A DNA stretch of 64,000 bases, from positions 38,440,001 to 38,504,000 of the forward strand of contig OX579635.1 in the NCBI GenBank assembly GCA_951230915.1, in the 5' to 3' direction. Source of the DNA: Antitrichia curtipendula (lineage: Eukaryota > Streptophyta > Bryopsida > Hypnales > Leucodontaceae). The first letter of the stretch is position 1. Every line of letters starts with the position of its first letter. The position numbers and the translations under genes are program-made. Positions 10,900 through 22,829 of the stretch are shown here, one piece after another. Under the pieces are notes generated by a model that had not been told where the DNA came from, ran no database searches, and saw only the letters and a program-made list of their open reading frames with translations.

Positions 10900-13394
10900 T
10901 TAGTGCCGTGGTTTGCAGTCAGTCATCGTGCCAATCGCAATTCACATCGCTTCGTCTTTGTTTCAATTCGATTGTTCATCGCTTCCACAAGCATTCTAGT
11001 GTAGTACCATTGCCATTCTTCTTTCCTTCTTCTTTCTTCCTGCATTTGCTGCCGCCATTGAGCTTCAAAACAAATCAAGTTTCGCCTGGATTGGATTTTA
11101 TGTGTCGAGAACAGAGCATTTTTGCATCGACGACGGAGCTGCCCCTACGGAATTCATGCTTCCACGGTAAATTCCTTGCGTTACCACTCAACTTTCTTAT
11201 TACATTACGAGCAATGTGTGCATGGTAACTGAATCCACAAACTTCCAATGTTTCCATCAACAACGTTTACATCACATTTTGATTGTCTAGCATGCAAATT
11301 GATAGAAACTTGCTGACAGGAACTTATCGTGAGAGTCCCTTGAGTCACATGTGTTAGCGCTCCCTTAATGATGTAGCTTCGTAGACTAGATTTGAAACTC
11401 ATGGTGAAACAAGCACACACGCTCATGATGTTAGGGTTTTGGCAGGCAACTAGACTGTAACTACCTTTCGGGACCATTACCTACAAGGCCCGCGAATTTT
11501 ACTCGGTGAGTGGTAAGCATCTTCATGAGCTTCCCTCAAGCAAAACTATAAAATTTGCCAAGATACGAAGACATCTGAGCTTTCTAGAGTGTATGATTTT
11601 CTTATAGTTTAAGAAATTATGTTCACACTTGTTTGTGTAATGTTCCTTCAGAATCATGTCCGATTTGTCAGGTTAACCAACAGGTCTCATTGTACATGTT
11701 ATGCAAACTACATATAATGTAGTTTGCTATATAAGGTAGTTTGCTCTAAAAGTGAATGTGTTCTAAATGCAACCCCTATCTAGGAATGAGTAACATATTG
11801 TTTGAAATATCTATTAATATCAATGATGAGTTAGGTGGGCTTCAATGGTCGCTTTAAGACCAAACTACCTTATATGCACTCTTCTGTTATTGCAATGGTG
11901 CCTTTTTCTTAATTGCCAAGAGTCTTGTTGGCCTTTGTAAATAAGTTTGATTTAATGTCTTGAAGATTGTGAGAAAATTTAACTTGCTTGAGGAGCTCTT
12001 AAAACTTTTTAGTTACCGACTTGCACTAATTTTGTGTTCAGCTCTAGAGAATTCAACAAATATGAGGCCATCTTGGGGGAATTATTTGTGGAGTTTTGAG
12101 TTTTTGATATGTAGGTGGTTTGAATTGCAAATTCTAAGGTGGAAACACCCTATACCATCCATGTACCCAATTCTGTCAGCATGTACCAACACAATACATT
12201 TTTAATACAAGGACCCTTGGTACATCATGATGGAATTGGATACAAGGATGATTTAGGATGTCTTCACCTTAAGTCCTCATCATTTTGTGTGTTTGCATTT
12301 ACAAGGGATGCCTAACTTAATTATGCATTCTCTCAATTTTCTTGTAATTTACAAGATTGCATGTTGCTACAGTACCATTTCTTCTCGAGTCTCTGACTCA
12401 ACTCACTTACTATTAGTTGGTTCTATCTTGTATCTTGTGTAAAATTTATGAATTTGGTGTCCTTATTTATGTGGTACTAAGGAAACCACTTGGAGATTTC
12501 ATTCTATGTAAATTTCACGGTATGTTGTAAATTGAAATGCACTTCCAAAGAAGCAAGAGACTTGGAATAGTCATTTTCTCTAAATTTGATGTTGTATTGA
12601 ATATGAGAGTCGCTTGCTTTAGTGGATATTTTTGAAAAACTCAAATGCAATGTGAGTTTTCTCATCAAAATTGATTCAATAAGTTTTCAAACGTTGTTGG
12701 TTATTTTGATGTTACAATTTCAATGTGTAATTGAATTAATACTTGCAAGCACATTTTTCAATTCCTTCAAATCAAAGGTGTTAATTTTGTGCATTAGCAA
12801 GGGCAATTGAAATAGTATTGATAAGAACTGCATTGAAATTGTGTTCAGATATTGGGGATTAGAAAAGCATTGAGTCAAAATATGTTGACTCAAAGGAATT
12901 TTCAACACCATCCAAATTTTGACTTAGTACCGATTCAATCGGTCATTGACACAACATTGAAATTTATTGTTTGAAAGTTTGAGATGGTAGACTAGCCTAA
13001 ATCCATTCACTATCCAATTCTATCCCCTACTTTGGGCCCTACTTTTGACCCCAATTCCGTCCATAAAAACATCCAAATTCATTAATTTTTTTGATAAAAT
13101 CGATTCATTAATGCCTACAAGGGATAACGTGTCAATTCTTGATTGGTGAGTACTAAAGTGCCAATAGATACATGGAAAGGTGGTTATGGGTTGTCTATGA
13201 GACGTTTATGACTCCATTCCATGGGTGGTTCTGTAACTTTAGGACATATCACTTTAGAAAATCACATAAATTATAATTTTTCTTTAAAAACTATAATTCC
13301 ACTTGGATATGATTCATAAATCAAGTGCACACCTCTGAAAAATATGTGCCCCTCTTGGAATTGGCCCCAAAATATTCAAATTTCAAATGAGGGT
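10900..13394. other. Intergenic sequence, no supportable gene
   Basis: The first 350 bases are of mixed composition and may be the upstream region of the degenerate minus-strand gene. Frames of 90-138 codons here overlap one another on both strands and show no domain or splice logic. From about 11.5 kb the sequence is AT-rich without repeat structure that I could pair. Confidence 0.45.
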
Positions 13395-13557
13395 GGTATG
13401 GTAGAACCACCTATAGTCAACCACTTAACCGATTCCGTGCATGTTTTGGAACAGTAGAAGGCAACGTAAATTTTTTGCCATGTAAGAAAATAGAAATCAT
13501 GGGGATTGCAAATTTTTTTATAATCTTTTTCAATTGAAATTACTATCACTACAACAA

Positions 13558-14310
13558 AATGAATGTTTTATGACTGAAAAATATGACTGCAAAAATATGA
13601 CTGTAATGAGTCGTAAAATCTCAAAATATGACTCTCGCAGAAATCACTGTAGATGACACGCGATATGATTGGTCTAGTCATTACCAACTAGTCATATTTT
13701 TAATGAATCATGTTTGTAGTAATCTAGATTGGGAGTATAATACGCCATATTTTGCCAACGTGGCGTATATGTTGATACCTTTTAAGTTTTGACTTTCTCT
13801 TTAGTTGCCCGAGCAAGGAAAAAAAATCTTATGTGGCATGTGACTCTGTGTAGTCATATTTTTGGTTGCCGTGGAATATGATTACAGTGAGTCATATTTG
13901 GATTGACATGGCATGTGACTTTGTACAATCATATTTTTGGTTGATGTGGAATATGACTTTAATGAGTCATATTCTCTATTGATGTAAAAAATGACTCTTA
14001 TGAGTCATCTTTTCTATTGATGTGGAATATGACCTTTGTAATTCATATTCTCTACTAATGTGAATTATGACTCTCGTGAATCATATTTTCTGTTGATATG
14101 AAATGTGACCCTCATGAGTCATTTTTTTTAATGTAAAATATGACTATTGTGAGTCATATTTTTGGCTAATGTGGCAATTTCTATGAAGTGTTATTAGTAA
14201 TTTAATGATTGAATGTAGTCATATTTCTAAAAATATAGAGTCACATTTTGGTATGATCATGAATATTATGTGACTACAACCAATCATATTTTAGCCAAGA
14301 TATATTGTGA
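13558..14310. repeat. Left subterminal array of ATATGACT/AGTCATAT motifs
   Basis: Many copies of (A)ATATGACT and its reverse complement AGTCATAT(T), in both orientations and irregularly spaced. In En/Spm elements such subterminal motifs are the binding sites of the small transposase-associated protein. That role is inferred here. Confidence 0.8.
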
Positions 14311-14989
14311 AATATGACTCAAGCAAATGAAATTCTATATTAGTGAGAATCGCATTTCTTAGATTTGTATGTAGTTTGTAATTAGAGTGATTAAGGTTTA
14401 CAGTAGCTTATGTCTTAAAATACAATCATATTTTTGATACATTCAAAATAAACATGACACATTGCAATCATGCACCAACATGGTTCAGCAACTAAATAAA
14501 AGGCTCCATCAAATTAAAAACAAGTACATATGATTTTTGAGATGCACAAGAGACACTTAAATTGGAAAAAAAATGCAAGAAAGAATGTGACTCTTTTCAA
14601 TGACATTTATTAGTCACTAACACAACATATCAGAATGACATTCTATAAATGTATTTTCCCATACACTTATAGAACCTATATTTCTTACAAAGATGTGAAG
14701 ATGTTGCTTTTCTAATGTTGTAAGTAGCCTCCAATAACTTTATTCCAGCTTCTAGTGCCTACATATACAATCAACAAGGTTAATTTTCAGTGAATGAACA
14801 ATATAGATCAACCTTCAAAGATTTAAGGCAACACAAACTATGTAGTATAAATTTTTAATTTAAAAAAAATCATAACCAGTTAACCACTATATCTTTACAA
14901 ATTGAAAATAAAAAAGAAGAAATAATGACACCATAACCATTATATCTCTAGAAATTATAAGTAAACACGAAGAAAAAATAATAATAGTG

Positions 14990-15530
14990 ATAGAAGAGAA
15001 AAGAAGCAAAAGATAACAAGTGCTAAGAGGTAAGATGCAATAAGATGCAACAAGAAGTAAGAAAAAGCAAGAATTAAGATGTAACAAGAAGTACAAATTA
15101 AGATGCAACAAAATGCAACAAATAACAAGAAAAAGCAAGAAATAAGATGCAACAAGAAGCAAAAAGCAACAAGAGCAAACAAAGAGCATGAACTAAGAAG
15201 CAACAAGAAACATGAACTAAAAGGCAACAAGAAACATGAACTAAAAAGGCAACAAGAAGCATGAACTAAAAAGGCAACAAGAAGCATGAACTATAAAGGC
15301 AACAAGAAGCATGAACTATAAAGGCAACAAGAAGCATGAACTAATAAGCAACAAGAAGCAAGAATTAAGAAACAAAAAGAAGCAAGAGCTAAAAGGTAGC
15401 AAGAAACAAGAACTAATTAAAAGGCAACAAAACTTAGAAGACAACAAGAAGCGAGAGTTAAAAGATAGCAAAAAACAAAGACAAAGAGGTAAGAAAACCT
15501 AGGAGACAACAAGAAGCAAAGAAAAATAAA
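14990..15530. repeat. Purine-rich 24-25-bp minisatellite
   Basis: A unit of the form GCAACAAGAAGCATGAACTA repeats with 24-25-base spacing (CATGAACT at 15187, 15211, 15235, 15260, 15285, 15310 and 15335), fading into degenerate copies on both sides. The strand is nearly pyrimidine-free over about 500 bases. It lies inside the CACTA element. The Leu/Cys-rich minus-strand and Lys-rich plus-strand open frames are products of this composition. Confidence 0.9.
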
Positions 15531-15539
15531 TAATCAAAT

Positions 15540-18170
15540 GTTGCATTTTGAGGGGGAGGTACAAAAAACAACGGCTAGGGTTTCAAAACCCTAATCATGT
15601 GACTTGCTTTAGTCATTCATATGACTTGTTCTAGTCATGTGACTTGACTTAGTTATACAACTGACCAAATATGACTATATTAAACAGCTAAGCTATTTTA
15701 ATAATCAAATTTGATCCAAAGTGAATACATGTTGACACTACAACTCCACAAAATGCTTAAAGGGAAATTGCAAGGCCTTAAGCACCTACAATTATAGAAA
15801 AAAATGTGTGCAAAAAGTGTGGGAGTGAAAGCATTTAATAGAGGTGCTATTTAAATGCATCTTTGAAGCAAAACAAGGGATTATATATGTTTTTATAGTC
15901 TAAGTATATATTTGTAAGAATATCCAAACAAGCATCTTTTAATTGCAATACAAGCATGTGCATGCCTACAATGAACCTCAATCTGCATATGAATAATTTT
16001 ATGACTTCTATAGGGCCTACAGAGACTCTCTAAAAGATGGCTTATATGACAATATTGAGAACCTTCCTAATAAATAAACAAACTTCAATACAGAACATGT
16101 ATGAGTGTTTTAATTATTTCCTTGAGACTAAAGCATACACAACCATGTTCTTTATTATTGGGCTAAGTACAAAGTTGGATATTTAAGTATTATTCAATTG
16201 GCATTCTAAACATTGAACAAATTTTTTCTAATGATAAACCGTAAGTGGTCCACATCTTAATTAAAATTGACAATAAATATAAAAATTAGAAGTTTGAGGT
16301 GATTTTGGATGATTTTGGCCAATCCAAGCCAAAGCTCATGACTTCCAAATCCAAGTTGAAAATTAAAAAAATTTGATAGCTTAAATTGTAGAGTGTTGCA
16401 TGCCTATTCAAAAATAGTAAATTATTAATAATGGGACATTTTTAGCAAAAATTATGGATGGATGAAGTTCTATCTCTTATTCTTTTTTCAAGAATTTATC
16501 TAACATTTTTTTCTAGCCTATAAGTTTAAACTAACTTTTACTTTCATGATTGCATTCTAAATGTCCTCTAAATGTAAAGTCCCTTTCTAACTTGAATTAG
16601 ATGAATTTTGATGTTTTTAATCCAAAATAAATGCTCTTGATTATTTGATTTCATTGTAATCTATTTTCTTCATTTTTTATCCATTTTTTAAAAAGTGATA
16701 TATTCTTGAAAACCTTTAAAATTACCTAAATGATTTTGAATTCAAAGTTGGATTTTAATAAATTCTTAAGTTTGAATTAAACTTCTAATTTCTAATGTAA
16801 TTATGGTTTCTATCAAAAAAAATAACAAAGTGTTAAATTCAAGGACATGCCTTAGAATCCATTTCCACCTCATCTTTATTTTTCAACATCATATTATGGT
16901 TGTATCATAAGGCTTGTCTTGACTCATTTTTGTTGCGTTTTTTGTATCTTTATATACAACTTAAAAAAAAAAAATTACAATAAAGTGTATAAATTTTATC
17001 TATGATCAAATTATTTTTCTTTCAACATCTTTCCTTCTCTTGACTTCTCTCTCTTGACTTTTTCCAAAAAAAATTCTATATTTTTTTTCCCCCTCTTTTG
17101 GGGGATTATTTTAGAACTGCAATCTTGGATTTTAATTACTACTAATCAAGCTACTAATACATTTTTAATAATTCTAGAAGTCAAACAATTCTAATGACAT
17201 AATCCTCATAAGTGCTAAATAAGTATCTATTGAAGAATGAAGACCTTAAAAAAAAATTGGTCAACTATACATATTACAATCAGCAATATTTGTTTAATAC
17301 AAAGTCAAGACTCTATAAGGGGGTCAACTTAGTCTCTTAACTATGCCCAATAGCCCAAAGCTTTAAGTAGCAATTTGGAACCTATACTTCTATTTCAGAC
17401 TTTTAGACTTTGAATACAAATGGCATTCCTCACTTGCTCTTGCTCTATGAATACTCAAGTATGGATTTTTCTTACATTTTTTTTTCTCTCCTTAAATTGG
17501 ATTTTTTTCAAGCTTCAAGTATTTTTTCTAAATCCAACAATCTTCAATCTACATCACTAGTTAACTGCATTAGATTTCACTTTGTATCAACCAATCTAAT
17601 TAGCTCTTAATTTGTATTAGCCACCACAATCAATCAACATAATTAGTTAATTTGCTAGTGCAACTAATCTATTAGTGTACAAACTAGATGTGGATTCATA
17701 TTCTCACGACTTAAGGTTTTTGTTAAACAATATTCCTTCTCTCTCATTATAGAAATCAACAATCTCTATATTTGAACCAATACTTTATGGCACTATCTTT
17801 GTCACCAAATATATATTTCAACTTGAAAAAAATCTGCCATAAAGAACCAAAACATATTTAATATGCATTTTGAGACCCTTTTCCTATCCTTTTCAACAAG
17901 ATGGACTGGGAATGAGTCCATCTATTCTCTCCTGTTGTTAATTGTTTCACTTTTCTCTACTTCTTTTATAATCCCTATGAGAAATTTAGATTTAATAATT
18001 AAAATATATAAATATGCCACTCCAAATATTTGAATACAAATTCTGTAATAGGCATAACATACAACAACAACAACAAATTTTTAATAGGCACGAAATAAAG
18101 TTATGCCTACTCTAAGGAATGAGATCTACAACCAAAATACTAGAAGGTCATCTTAGATTGACCCCCTTTT
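15540..18170. other. CACTA element interior, no coding sequence seen
   Basis: AT-rich interior of the transposon with no frame above about 66 codons. A short cluster of GTGACTTG/ATGACTTG-type motifs occurs at 15598-15660. Confidence 0.6.
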
Positions 18171-18179
18171 CCTTGGACT

Positions 18180-18830
18180 ATCCAAAAAGTAAAAAAATGA
18201 CTCCCCCTCCCAAATATGATTAAAGCAAAAATATGACTAGGTACTCTCTAAACATATTCCCTATCCAAATTTTCCATCGGCTACTCCAAAAGGAGATCAA
18301 ACGACTATTAAAAAAACGTGACTGCAAAATATGATTCCCCCCCCCAAATATGACTACAAAATATGACTAGTTGTTATTCAAACATGTTCCTTGCTCAAAA
18401 AGAAAAAAAAAATGACTATGAAAAAAATGTGACTACAAATATGACTCCCCCCAAAATATAACTACAAAATATGACTCAAGCAAAAATATGACTCAAGCAA
18501 AAATATGACTAAGTGCTCTTCAAACATGTTCCCCGTCCAAATTTTCCTTGGGCTACCCCAAAACAAAAAAATGTCACTACCGAAAAGATATGACTACAAA
18601 ATATGATTGACACAAAAATATGACTATATAATATAATTAGACGTTCCTTGAATATGTTCCCTATAAAATATTTAGCCGCTTCCAATGGATGTATATTATA
18701 CACCCGTGAAGTACAAGGCTAAAATATGACTGGCAATCATATTTTTTCCTAAGATGTTGGCTTGACAAAATATGACTGTGAGCAATCGCCAATCATCCCT
18801 AGTCATATTTATGCAGTCATAAAATGCAAG
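18180..18830. repeat. Right subterminal array of ATATGACT/AGTCATAT motifs
   Basis: A dense set of AAATATGACT copies, mostly in one orientation, interspersed with C-runs, running up to the right terminus. It mirrors the left subterminal array and supports the extent of the CACTA element. Confidence 0.8.
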
Positions 18831-19115
18831 TTTTGTTGTAGTATATGAGTTTTGGAAGCCCAAAGTTGATCTAAACCCATACCCAATGTATAGAGTCTTC
18901 CAATTCCAATCATTCAAGAACTACTTTCCAGCTCATTACTTCCTATTTTCTTGCTCACTACATCAGGACATGTGTCCCAACCTTATTAGTCCCAACCTTG
19001 AAAATGAGAAAAAATCACATTCCAAATTTCTGTTGGAAATGGTTGTACCCTACAAGTTGGGTATGGATCCCTAGTGGAGAATGGGTGGTTCTATGATAAC
19101 CCACTGCTTTCTTTT

Positions 19116-19316
19116 CAACGTTAACGTAGCACCGTCCCCATTAGCAACCTATCACCATTGCCATTACAAGTTACAACTCATAATCCTCTTTCCTTTCAAC
19201 TTGCATCCTACATCCTTAGATCATGAAGATCAAAGGTTGTAATTGGAAATTGTACAAACAGTTTTGTACGATAACCTATTCACTGCTAGCGCAGCTCATC
19301 GGTTACCTAACAGCAT
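19116..19316. repeat. About 200-bp dispersed repeat, copy 1
   Basis: The segment from TTCAACGTTAACGTAGCAC to CGGTTACCTAACAGCATG matches 32437-32637 over its full length. Shared blocks include ATCACCATTGCCATTACAAG and TGTACGATAACCT. I see no terminal repeats. It starts just beyond the right end of the interrupted TIR element. Confidence 0.75.
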
Positions 19317-19319
19317 GTT

Positions 19320-20240
19320 TACATCCAAAAACTTTGGGTTGGAACCCAAAGAAACGGAGTATTTTGATTGGAAGAGAGCTATGACCCAAAGCGAAGACCC
19401 AATCAAAACACTCAATTTCTATAGGCTCCAATCCAAAAATTTGGGGTGTAAACAAGCCCTAATAAGGTAGGAGGATCGAACGACGTTCAGGCATTTAGAA
19501 TTGCCTACCTTTAAAATGTACACAACTTGTACATGTTGTTTTTTCATAGCCTTCACTAATGTACATGTAGGAGGTGGGCGGTTTCGGAGCCCTATGCCGG
19601 TTCAACTTCAAAATCCCATAACTAATTCCAGAAAGCTCCAAAAAATATGAAACGACTCCGGTTAGATGCCAATTCCACTTCTCCTCCAACTAAATTTTAC
19701 TGAAAATGAAAACTATTTCAAGAAGTTTACCTCCCCAAAATCCAGCCCATTAGGTGGTCGATTTATGGACCTACTACCTTACATACATGGCGGTTGGCAG
19801 GCAGCCTTCGAAAGATGGTTAGGCGAGTGGTCCAGGGACTCCAGGAGTCCAGGCCGACGTAAGGTGGCGATCAATCCTCTGACAACAAGCAGCGGCAGAC
19901 AGAGACTCCCTCAGACAGTTTCACGCTTGAACGTTGACAGAAAGTAAAGCAAGCTCACAGTACGCTTACAGACATGACTTGGCCCCAATGAACACCATCG
20001 TCACACGAGTAAGCTCCGTCAGCTCTTGGCTCTTGTAATCTGCACTAAGCTTAAGGTTGGACGACTGACTGATGACAGACAGACAGACAGGCAGACAGAG
20101 CTGTCAATCATCAGGCGCTAACTTGTTACTGGCAGTTAGCAATGGACCGTTGTTGCTGGCAGAAAGGAGTCAGGGAGTACGTCTGGATGCCAGCAGAGAA
20201 TCTGGCTACTGCGAAATTCCCACGCCGTCCAAACCAGGTT
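19320..20240. other. Intergenic sequence of mixed composition, no gene seen
   Basis: Composition is closer to even than in the surrounding AT-rich DNA, and there is a short (CAGA)n tract at about 20072-20098. Frames of up to 93-112 codons show no protein-like character, and the longest (20072-20410) runs into the hairpin. Confidence 0.4.
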
Positions 20241-20251
20241 TGGTAAGGTTA

Positions 20252-20383
20252 AGAGCATCCCCACTCCAACACGGGGAAGCAACACTTCAAATGGTCTGGA
20301 CCATTGATCTTAGAAAATCTTCTAAGATCAATGGTTCAGACCATTTGAAGTGTTGCTTCCCCGTGTTGGAGTGGGGATGCTCT
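20252..20383. mobile_element. Near-perfect 63-bp-arm hairpin (foldback MITE or small-RNA precursor)
   Basis: The left arm 20252-20314 (AGAGCATCCCCACTCC...) is the reverse complement of 20321-20383 with a single mismatch (GGTCTGGACC against GGTCTGAACC). The loop is about 6 bases. Termini of the form GAGCATCCCCACTCC occur in plant MITEs. The near identity implies youth or selection. Transcripts would fold into a long duplex and could feed small-RNA production. That use is inference. Confidence 0.85.
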
Positions 20384-20399
20384 AAGGTTGAAGCACCAG

Positions 20400-21270
20400 T
20401 AATAAGGTAAGGTAGGAGGTTGTTAAAGCAACCCTTTAAGAGCTGATTGCATTTTCAGGGAGTCTAAACTCCTTGAAAAAATGGAATTCGGATCTCATCC
20501 AAGTCATTTCATATTTTTTGGACCTTCGTAGAATTAGTTACAAATTTTTGAAGTTGAAATGCAGTGGTTTCTAACAGCGACCCCCTCCTGAAATGTACAA
20601 AATTGGCACATTGAAGAAAGTAAAACGTTCCTCTGTGTTAGAGGCCGCTTTTACAGACCCCTACCTTAGTGTGCTCTAAAAGCATCCATCTTCTTCAAAA
20701 GCGACCCTATATTTAGATGGACAAAAGAAGATGGGGTGATCCTTAAATGAACCACTTTAGCAATTGAATGCATCGAATAAAAATTGTTTTTTCTATTGCA
20801 AGAACCAATAAACGTCTTTGATTTCCACACATCTCTTTACAAGTTGCAAGTGGATGGATTTTGGAAGACATGTGTTCACAAATAGGTGCCTATGCCCCAA
20901 ATCTTTGAAATTTTGTAAGTAATTCAAAAACGCTTGGAAAAAAATACAAAAATGCTTGAAAAACACAAAAACACTTGTGCTAGGTTCCAAATCTATTTGT
21001 CTTTATCTGAAAAAATGATCTAAAAATATTTTTATCCATAGAAGCTTTTGAAAAGGTGGAACGGTTGTTAATTGGTCGCTTTAAGAGCATATTACCTTAG
21101 TTGATCATAATACCTTAGTTGACAACTGATGCCTCAACCTTACTGCATATAAACTTATCCAAGTTTGCATTCGAACGTAGGTGACGGCACCCATTACTAA
21201 CTGGCACCCCATCAACAATCAATAGAGTGCCATGTTTCCAACCAAGGCTGAACAAATTTCAGTTTTCTGT
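20400..21270. other. Intergenic sequence, no gene seen
   Basis: AT-rich, with short frames only (65 codons at most). No paired repeat was recognised. Confidence 0.5.
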
Positions 21271-21590
21271 TTGGAATGTGTGTTTTTCTCCTTTTTCAAG
21301 GTTTGGACCAATAAGTTTACGACACATAAGTGAGCAAGAAAGTAGGAAGCAATGAGCGAGAAAGTAGTTCTTGAATGATTGGAATTAGAAGAATCTAGAC
21401 ATTGGCTATGGATCTAGAGTGTTTCTTGCTTCCAAAAATTCATAGTAATTTCAATTCAAGCAATAAAATTTATAAATTTTTTGCAATCCCCATCATTTTT
21501 GTCATGCACCTCTGAAAAAATTTGCTTTGCCTTGCACTACCCCAGAGCATGTCCAAAATTGCTTATTTAATCGGTTATGGGTGACTTCAC
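21270..21590. repeat. 407-bp-type TIR element, diverged copy
   Basis: Similar in reverse orientation to the element split at 13395-19100 (AGTTCTTGAATGATTGGAA, CATAGTAATTTCAATTC, TTGCAATCCCCAT). It carries the uninterrupted sequence across the CACTA insertion point, at about 21439-21457. The termini are degraded. Confidence 0.6.
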
Positions 21591-22469
21591 TTTAGTTCCT
21601 ATTCTTAATCCTATAAAGACGGGTTGGTCATTGTAGAAATCATCCTTTCTAGGATACAATGTGAATCATCTACTTAGAAAAAATCCCAAGTATTAATGCA
21701 ATGCTTTCAAAGTATTAACCAAATTACAATGCAAATACCTCTTTTTTTCTCACAAAATTTTAAAAATTAACATATGCACTTTTGACTTGCATAGAAGGAT
21801 TTTTGGTCATCCATTGGACCACTCTGGTTCACAACATCCTCACAATCAAGGTTAAGATAACCACACTTTAAAACAATTGAATAAGCAATTCAACATGGTT
21901 CCCAATATTATTGGTAGTCAAAAGAAGATTCTAAATTTTCTTATAATGCATTTCTTGGATATCATATGAATAAACTATTAATTTTCAAAGTGCCAAAAAA
22001 AAGTGTCTATAATCGATTCTAAACTCTCATGAATAGTAGTAGGAATGTACTTTAGGCAAGAATCTATAGGGGATAGTTTTAGAAAGGTGTTGAAAATACA
22101 CGTGGTTATCTTAAGTTGTGTAAACTTTTGTCGGGTCTTAATTATTAGGAATCAAATATGAATTCCACATTTTCTCATTATGCATTTTTGAGCCACTTTA
22201 TAAATAAACATAGAAATTTTGGAAGTACTAAAATCAATGTCCCAAACCAACTCTAAAGTCTCGTGAACAAAGGTCCTTAATTTAGGTTCAAATATATAAA
22301 GGGTCCATTTTAGTTTTGGTTACTTTAGTTCACTCATGACATTAAACCCTCTAAAACATTGTCAAACCACTTTAAAAACATCTTTTGGGAAGATATTGTG
22401 ATTAGACTTCCAATCAACAATAAGAATGAAGAGAATACCACATAGTAGAGCCACGTAATCTTGACTGGG

Positions 22470-22822
22470 GATCCATATCCACCTTATAGGGTGCAGTTAT
22501 TTCCAACCAAAGCTTAGAATGTTTTTCTTTTTCAATGTTGGAACTAATAGGGTCATGACACATGTCCCGAAGTGAGAAAGAAAATAAGAAGTAGTAAGCA
22601 TGAAAGTAGTTCTTGAATGATTAGAATTGGAAGAGTCAATACATTGGATATGGATCTGGACCAATTTTTGGCTTCCAAAAGACCAAAACTCATAGTAATT
22701 TCAATTCAAGGCATAAAATTACCAAAAACATTGCAATCCCCATGATTTCTATCTTCCTACATGGCAAAGAATTTACATTGCCTTATACAATTCCAGAACA
22801 TGCACATAATTGCTTAACCTCT
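22470..22822. repeat. 407-bp-type TIR element, second diverged copy
   Basis: Same family and orientation as the copy at 21270-21590. ACTCATAGTAATTTCAATTC at 22688-22707 is an intact counterpart of the CACTA insertion site, and GAAGATAG-like and TTGCTTAACC-like sequence marks the far end. No clear target duplication. Confidence 0.6.
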
Positions 22823-22829
22823 AAAAGAC

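Larger units (their letters stand above)
13547..18843. mobile_element. Non-autonomous CACTA (En/Spm-type) transposon, 5.3 kb
   Basis: The left end is CACTACAACAAAATGAATG at 13547. The right end is the inverted TTTTGTTGTAGTA finishing at 18843 (one terminal base altered). TTTTATGACTG is also shared inside both ends. TAT flanks both sides (13544-13546 and 18844-18846), the 3-bp duplication expected of CACTA elements. Both subterminal regions are packed with copies of ATATGACT and AGTCATAT. No frame resembling a transposase was found in 5.3 kb, so the copy is deleted or never coded. The boundary is confirmed by uninterrupted target copies near 21.44 and 22.69 kb. Confidence 0.85.
13395..19100. 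mobile_element. 407-bp-type TIR element split by a CACTA insertion
   Basis: The left part (13395-13546) opens TGGTAGAACCACC. The right part (18844-19100) closes ATGGGTGGTTCTATGATAA. Together they form an element of about 410 bases with inverted ends, like the uninterrupted copy at 29474-29880. The 5.3-kb CACTA element sits at position TAT between the parts. Related copies in the opposite orientation at about 21.27-21.59 and 22.47-22.82 kb carry the uninterrupted junction. Confidence 0.65.

Noticed and set aside
14887..15502. Leu/Cys-rich minus-strand and Lys-rich plus-strand frames of 63-110 codons
   Set aside because: Both follow from the stop-free purine minisatellite inside the CACTA element.
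20252..20383. Annotating the hairpin as a miRNA gene
   Set aside because: The full-length near-perfect stem and MITE-like termini are not typical of a conserved miRNA precursor. Small-RNA data would be needed.
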